NCBI GenBank assembly: GCA_001603055.1
Contig: LVAZ01000535.1
Coordinates: 1 to 8,215, forward strand
DNA: 8,215 bases
Origin: Victivallales bacterium Lenti_02
GTDB taxonomy: Bacteria; Verrucomicrobiota; Lentisphaeria; Oligosphaerales; Lenti-02
Direction of reading: 5' to 3'
The notes below the pieces were generated by a model that had not been told where the DNA came from, did not search any database, and was given only the letters and a program-made list of their open reading frames with translations. The position numbers and the translations under genes were made by a program. Of this stretch, positions 5,022 through 8,215 are shown one piece after another. The stretch's first letter is position 1. Every line of letters starts with the position of its first letter.

Positions 5022-5219
5022 ATGCGCACCCCCTGCCCAGTCTGCCGCCAGCTTCCCGTCTTCCAGCGCCGTTCGAGCCGCCACGGTCGGCTTGAACGCC
5101 TGGCCTGCGAAACCTGCGGCCGGGCCACGCCCTGGCTGCTGACCGCCCTCAACGGCGAGCATCGCGCCGAACTGCTCTACCGCTGGGACCAGCAACCGGC
5201 ACCGGTCCCCGCCGGCTAG
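5022..5219 (+). CDS. Lar-like zinc-ribbon small protein
   Basis: A 65-residue protein with a zinc ribbon: PCPVC near the N terminus (C5, C8) and CETCG near the middle (C29, C32). It ends in a helix with a Leu-Tyr-Arg-Trp-Asp pattern. That layout, Cys pair / short strand with basic residues / Cys-x2-Cys-Gly / helix ending near a W(D/N) motif, is the one seen in Lar-family (restriction alleviation) zinc ribbons common in phages. Lar of the Rac prophage modulates type I restriction, but most family members are untested, so an anti-restriction role is a hypothesis. The ribosome site is weak (AGGATG), and it lies 14 bases after the previous stop, so it may depend on coupling. Its TAG ends one base from the stop of convergent priA, leaving no room for a terminator. 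Confidence 0.65.
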   Translation: MRTPCPVCRQLPVFQRRSSRHGRLERLACETCGRATPWLLTALNGEHRAELLYRWDQQPAPVPAG

Positions 5220-5220
5220 C

Positions 5221-7425
5221 CTACATCAGCGAACGGGGGTCCACGTCGGCCTGAATGTCCACCTCCTTGGTGCGCTGGCCGAGGACGAGGGGGCGGAGGA
5301 TGCGGACCACCTGGGCGATGGGCCCGCCGCGCAGGGTGAGGTGGAAGCGGAACAGCCCGCGAATCCGGGCGATGGGGGCGGGCATCGGCCCCATGAGCTG
5401 GACTTCGGGGGGGAGCAGGGGCTGGAGCCGGGTCGCGAATTCGGTGGCGGCGGCGGCGACTTTTTCCAGTTCCTTGCTGCGGAAGTGGACGAGGATCATG
5501 TGGGTGGCGGGGGGGAAGGCGAGGACGGTGCGGGCCTCCATCTCCTCCCGGTAGAACCCCTTGAAATCGTGTTCGAGGGCGAACTGGAGAGCCGGGTGGA
5601 AGGGGGTGTAGGTCTGCACGATCACCCGTCCGGCGCGGTCGCCGCGCCCGGCGCGCCCGGCCACCTGGGTGAGCAGTTGGAAGGTCCGCTCCCCCGCCCG
5701 GAAATCGGGCAGATGGAGCCCGAGGTCGGCGAAGATGACCCCGACCAGAGTCACGTTCGGGAAATGGAGTCCCTTGGCGATCATCTGGGTCCCGATGAGG
5801 ATGTGGATACGGCCCGAGCCGAATTCCGCGAGGGTCTTCTGGTAGGCGCGGCGGGTGGTCATGGTGTCCGAATCCATGCGGGCGATGGTGGCGCGGGGAA
5901 AGGCGGCATGGGCGGCGGACTCGATGCGCTCGGTGCCGATGCCCGTGTAGCGGACCTCGGGGTTGCCGCACTGGGGGCAAGCCTCCGGGGCGGGGCGGAG
6001 GTGCCCGCAGAGATGGCAGGCGAGCATCTGGTCCCGCCGGTGGTAGGTGAAGGTCACCGAACACTCGTCGCAGTTGGCCACGTAGCCGCATTTCGAGCAG
6101 AGGAACTGGGTGGCGTAGCCGCGCCGGTTGAGGAAGAAAATGGTCTGCTCGCCGTTTTCGAGGCGTTCGTTCACCAGGTCTTCGAGGCGGCGGCTGAAAA
6201 TCTGGGCTCCGCCGCGCAGGGAGGCCTCGGCGGCCATGTCCACCACTTCCATGATGGGCATGCGCTGGTCGTCCACCCGCTCGGGCAGCTCGGCGAGAAG
6301 GTACTTGCCCTGCCGGCAGTTGTGGTAGGATTCGAGGGCGGGGGTGGCGGAGCCGAGGACGACGGTGGCCTGTTCCATGCGACCGCGCACCACGGCCACA
6401 TCGCGGGCGTTGTAGCGCGGGGCCTCGTCCTGCTTGTAGCTGGACTCGTGCTCCTCGTCCACCACGATCAGCCCGAGATGGCGGAAGGGGGCGAAGAGGG
6501 CGGAGCGGGCGCCCACCACGATGCGGGTGCGCCCCTCGTTGATCTTGGTCCACTCGTCGAAGCGCTCCCCGTCGCTGAGCCCGCTGTGGAGCACGCTGAC
6601 CTCCTCGCCGAAACGGGCGCGGAACCGCTGGCAGGTCTGCGGGGTGAGGGAGATTTCCGGCACCAGGACGATGGCTTCGCGGCCCTTTTTCAGACAATGG
6701 TCGATGGCCTGCAGGTAGACTTCGGTCTTGCCGCTGCCGGTGACGCCGTGGAGCAGGATGGTGCAGCCCTCGGCGGAATCGACGCCGTTGATGACCATGG
6801 CCAGGGCCTCGCCCTGGTGGCGGGTCAGGGGAAGCGGGCGGGTGGGGAGGATGATGTCGTCCTCGAAGGGATCGCGCCCCACCTGGCGCTGCTCGATGAC
6901 GATCCAGCCCTTCTCCTCGAGCTTGGCGATCACGGTCGGCCCCACCTCGGCCACCTCGCGCAGCTCGCTCACGGGGACGGAGCCGAGGCGGGTCAGGGTT
7001 TCGAGCGTGTGGCGCTGCTTGGCGGTCAGCTCCGCGAGTTCCGCGCCCTTGTGGGTCGCCTTTTCGGCCAGACAGGCGAACTTCTCCTCGCGGTGCTTGA
7101 TCTTGCCGCCGCGCACGGCGGCGGGCAGCATGGCGCGGATCGCCGCCTCGATGGGGCAGCAGTAGTATTCGCTGATCCACTGGGAGAGGCGCAGCAGGGA
7201 GGGGGGAATCTGCTCGCGGTCCCCGACCAGCGACTCGACGGCCTTGAGGTTCGGGTATTCGCTCGAGTCCTTGATCCCGATCACGCAGCCCGCGCGGCTG
7301 GCCCCCTTGCCGAAGGGAACCATCACCCGCATGCCGGGACGCAGCCGCGCCGCCAGCTCCGGGGGCACGAGATAGTCGAACTCCCGGTCCAGCATCAGAT
7401 CGAGGACAATGCGCGCGACAGCCAT
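5221..7425 (-). CDS. priA: Primosomal replication-restart helicase PriA
   Basis: PriA is a superfamily 2 3'-to-5' DNA helicase that binds stalled forks and loads the replicative helicase for restart. The 734-residue product matches the usual length (E. coli PriA is about 730). The N-terminal DNA-binding domain occupies about 1-105. Helicase motifs follow: Walker A GVTGSGKT (227-234), DEEH (323-326), GSATP (358-362), GTQMIAKG (545-552) and QVAGRAGRG (587-595). The eight zinc cysteines of the insert are all present at 443, 446, 452, 455, 470, 473, 483 and 486. The C terminus ends in the usual VDP-x-SL. The frame stays open well upstream, but PriA homology begins at ATG 7425 (MAVARIVLD), so that start is chosen; its ribosome site is weak. 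It is a single-copy core gene, intact and convergent with the phage-like operon, and marks host chromosome. Confidence 0.97.
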   Translation of the reverse strand: MAVARIVLDLMLDREFDYLVPPELAARLRPGMRVMVPFGKGASRAGCVIGIKDSSEYPNLKAVESLVGDREQIPPSLLRLSQWISEYYCCPIEAAIRAMLPAAVRGGKIKHREEKFACLAEKATHKGAELAELTAKQRHTLETLTRLGSVPVSELREVAEVGPTVIAKLEEKGWIVIEQRQVGRDPFEDDIILPTRPLPLTRHQGEALAMVINGVDSAEGCTILLHGVTGSGKTEVYLQAIDHCLKKGREAIVLVPEISLTPQTCQRFRARFGEEVSVLHSGLSDGERFDEWTKINEGRTRIVVGARSALFAPFRHLGLIVVDEEHESSYKQDEAPRYNARDVAVVRGRMEQATVVLGSATPALESYHNCRQGKYLLAELPERVDDQRMPIMEVVDMAAEASLRGGAQIFSRRLEDLVNERLENGEQTIFFLNRRGYATQFLCSKCGYVANCDECSVTFTYHRRDQMLACHLCGHLRPAPEACPQCGNPEVRYTGIGTERIESAAHAAFPRATIARMDSDTMTTRRAYQKTLAEFGSGRIHILIGTQMIAKGLHFPNVTLVGVIFADLGLHLPDFRAGERTFQLLTQVAGRAGRGDRAGRVIVQTYTPFHPALQFALEHDFKGFYREEMEARTVLAFPPATHMILVHFRSKELEKVAAAATEFATRLQPLLPPEVQLMGPMPAPIARIRGLFRFHLTLRGGPIAQVVRILRPLVLGQRTKEVDIQADVDPRSLM

Positions 7426-7456
7426 GACAACCCCGTGGCGGACCCTTGAAGTCCCC

Positions 7457-7462
7457 AATGTA
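7457..7462 (-). promoter_or_regulatory. Candidate extended -10 promoter for priA
   Basis: On the minus strand TGCTACATT gives an extended -10 element (TGn then TACATT, 7462-7457) about 32 bases before the priA start. No good -35 box lies at the normal spacing, where the inverted repeat at 7466-7490 sits instead. Extended -10 promoters can work without a -35. This is a pattern match only. Confidence 0.35.
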
Positions 7463-7465
7463 GCA

Positions 7466-7490
7466 CGCGCCGGAGCCGATGAACGGCGCG
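7466..7490. promoter_or_regulatory. Inverted repeat in the priA upstream region
   Basis: CGCGCCG (7466-7472) and CGGCGCG (7484-7490) form a perfect 7-bp inverted repeat with an 11-base spacer, directly upstream of the putative priA -10 box. It may be a regulator-binding dyad or a stem in the leader if transcription starts further upstream. High GC content makes short perfect repeats less surprising, so confidence is modest. Confidence 0.35.
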
Positions 7491-7497
7491 GACGGCA

Positions 7498-7525
7498 TTG
7501 TCTTCGGACCGGACGGGACGATAGT
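7498..7525 (+). promoter_or_regulatory. Weak candidate promoter for the secreted protein gene
   Basis: TTGTCT (7498-7503) and GATAGT (7520-7525) are four-of-six matches to sigma70 boxes at 16-base spacing, about 45 bases before the ATG at 7571. The -10 box lies between two copies of GGACGGGAC (7511-7519 and 7527-7535), with a partial third copy (CGGGACGG) at 7541-7548. These look like possible regulator half-sites. Tentative. Confidence 0.3.
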
Positions 7526-7570
7526 AGGACGGGACTCGTTCGGGACGGTATTGCTACAAGGATAGAACCC

Positions 7571-8215
7571 ATGACTTTGCATCGCGTGGCGCTGGTTGGT
7601 CTTTCCTGTCTGCTGGGAGGCATGCTCATGGCGGAAGAAACCGAACTTCTCTTCGGCCCCGGAACCGAAGCCAAGTGGGACACGGCGCGGGACGAGAACC
7701 GGCTGCGCCAGGAATTGAGCGAGCACGGGCTGGCGCCGGAGGCCGACGGGCTGCGCTGGCGCTTCGTCTCGAAGGGACCCAAGTTCAACGACATCTTCCT
7801 GCGCCGGGAGGTCCGCGCGCCCTTCTCCGAGGTGGTCCTGCGGGTCCGCAACGACGGTTCCGCCCTGCGGCTGGCGCTCAAGGCGCGGGACGCGGGCGGA
7901 GCCGAGTGGACCGTGCCGGCCGTCGATCTGCCAGCCGGAACGGAGGCGACGCTCCGCTTCGCCCGGAAGGACTGGGCCGTGGCCTCCTGGTCGAAGGACG
8001 CGGACGGGGTGTTCGATTTCCCCCTGGCCTGGCTGACCGTGATCGCCTTCGGGGTGGAGCCGGGGCAGCGCTACGACCTGCTGATCCGGGAAGTCGCCGC
8101 CGTCCGCCCCGATCCTCCGGTCGCCACCGTGCATAGCCTCGAGGTTCCCGGCGAACTCCGGGCGGGGGAGACGGCGCGGTTTTCTGCCGAAATCACCTTC
8201 GACAAAGCCTGTCTG
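7571..8215 (+). CDS. Secreted beta-sandwich protein, 5' part (runs off the right edge)
   Basis: The frame is open from ATG 7571 to the window end, giving 215 residues with no stop. The first 21 residues are a Sec signal peptide: basic start, hydrophobic core (VALVGLSCLLGG), and a likely signal peptidase I site after LMA, before EET. Residues about 24-178 look like a beta-sandwich resembling the accessory or carbohydrate-binding domains of large secreted enzymes, with alternating hydrophobic strands such as EVVLRVRND and ALRLALKARD and Trp residues spaced along it. From about 182 a second Ig-like or NEAT-like strand pattern begins (SLEVPGELRAGETARFSAEI). Such N-terminal domains often precede glycoside hydrolase catalytic domains in PVC bacteria, but none is visible here, so no enzyme activity can be assigned. 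AAGGA lies about nine bases before the start. The gene is divergent from priA and probably host-derived. Confidence 0.85.
   Translation, partial: MTLHRVALVGLSCLLGGMLMAEETELLFGPGTEAKWDTARDENRLRQELSEHGLAPEADGLRWRFVSKGPKFNDIFLRREVRAPFSEVVLRVRNDGSALRLALKARDAGGAEWTVPAVDLPAGTEATLRFARKDWAVASWSKDADGVFDFPLAWLTVIAFGVEPGQRYDLLIREVAAVRPDPPVATVHSLEVPGELRAGETARFSAEITFDKACL

Noticed and set aside
5196..5215. CCGGC/GCCGG inverted repeat as a terminator between the convergent genes
   Set aside because: The stem is only five bp with a ten-base loop and no T-run on either side.
5341..7449. 702-codon open frame on the plus strand across priA
   Set aside because: It lies opposite PriA, which has complete motifs and zinc cysteines; the antisense product is low complexity.
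7426..7881. N-terminal extension of the priA frame
   Set aside because: The extension is Ser/Arg-rich, lies antisense to the secreted gene, and has no PriA similarity; family length fits a start at 7425.
5216..8134. 972-codon open frame on the minus strand
   Set aside because: It is a shifted frame overlapping PriA and antisense to the secreted protein gene; it is Pro/Arg/Gly-rich with no domains.

Overview
This GC-rich bacterial window holds the edge of a Mu-like prophage, or a remnant of one, beside a conserved chromosomal gene. I cannot name the host from sequence alone. A normal-length primosomal helicase PriA, a secreted beta-sandwich protein, and intergenic repeats of the CACGGAGG type would fit a PVC-group bacterium (Kiritimatiellota, Lentisphaerota or Verrucomicrobiota). 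That placement is a low-confidence inference.

Layout. Positions 13-2848 (minus strand) are a compact phage block. In transcription order it holds a small predicted lipoprotein, a membrane-anchored coiled-coil protein resembling Mu gp25 (DUF2730), a probable small terminase subunit in the Mu gp27 position, a tiny Ser-Asp repeat ORF, and a Mu gp28-like large terminase. The order matches the start of the Mu head/packaging module, and the module would continue off the left edge. Positions 2849-3454 have no convincing gene. They hold a short CACGGAGG repeat, a strikingly structured element of about 117 bp with 12-bp terminal inverted repeats, and two perfect small hairpins. Positions 3455-3940 (minus) encode a Cro/C1-type repressor with a good sigma70 promoter. 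An AT-rich divergent control region (3941-4083) separates it from four small co-directional genes (4084-5219, plus). Two of these four encode zinc-binding proteins, one of them Lar-like; this looks like a phage early operon. Its last stop codon lies one base from the stop codon of convergent priA (5221-7425, minus). A 145-bp divergent control region follows, then the 5' part of a secreted protein gene (from 7571, plus) that runs off the right edge.

How it fits together. The repressor probably governs the divergent lysogeny/early switch. The terminase block is the DNA-packaging module. No integrase, transposase, lysis or Mor-like gene is in view, so the element is incomplete here or unusually arranged. 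The most unusual part is the junction between the two terminase genes. A 19-unit hexamer repeat encodes (Asp-Ser)n in an ORF that starts three bases after the small-subunit stop, in the same frame. Its own stop overlaps a GTG in the large-subunit frame, and a run of eight C's lies just before that stop. This suggests translational coupling, -1 frameshifting, or a repeat expansion that disturbed the operon.
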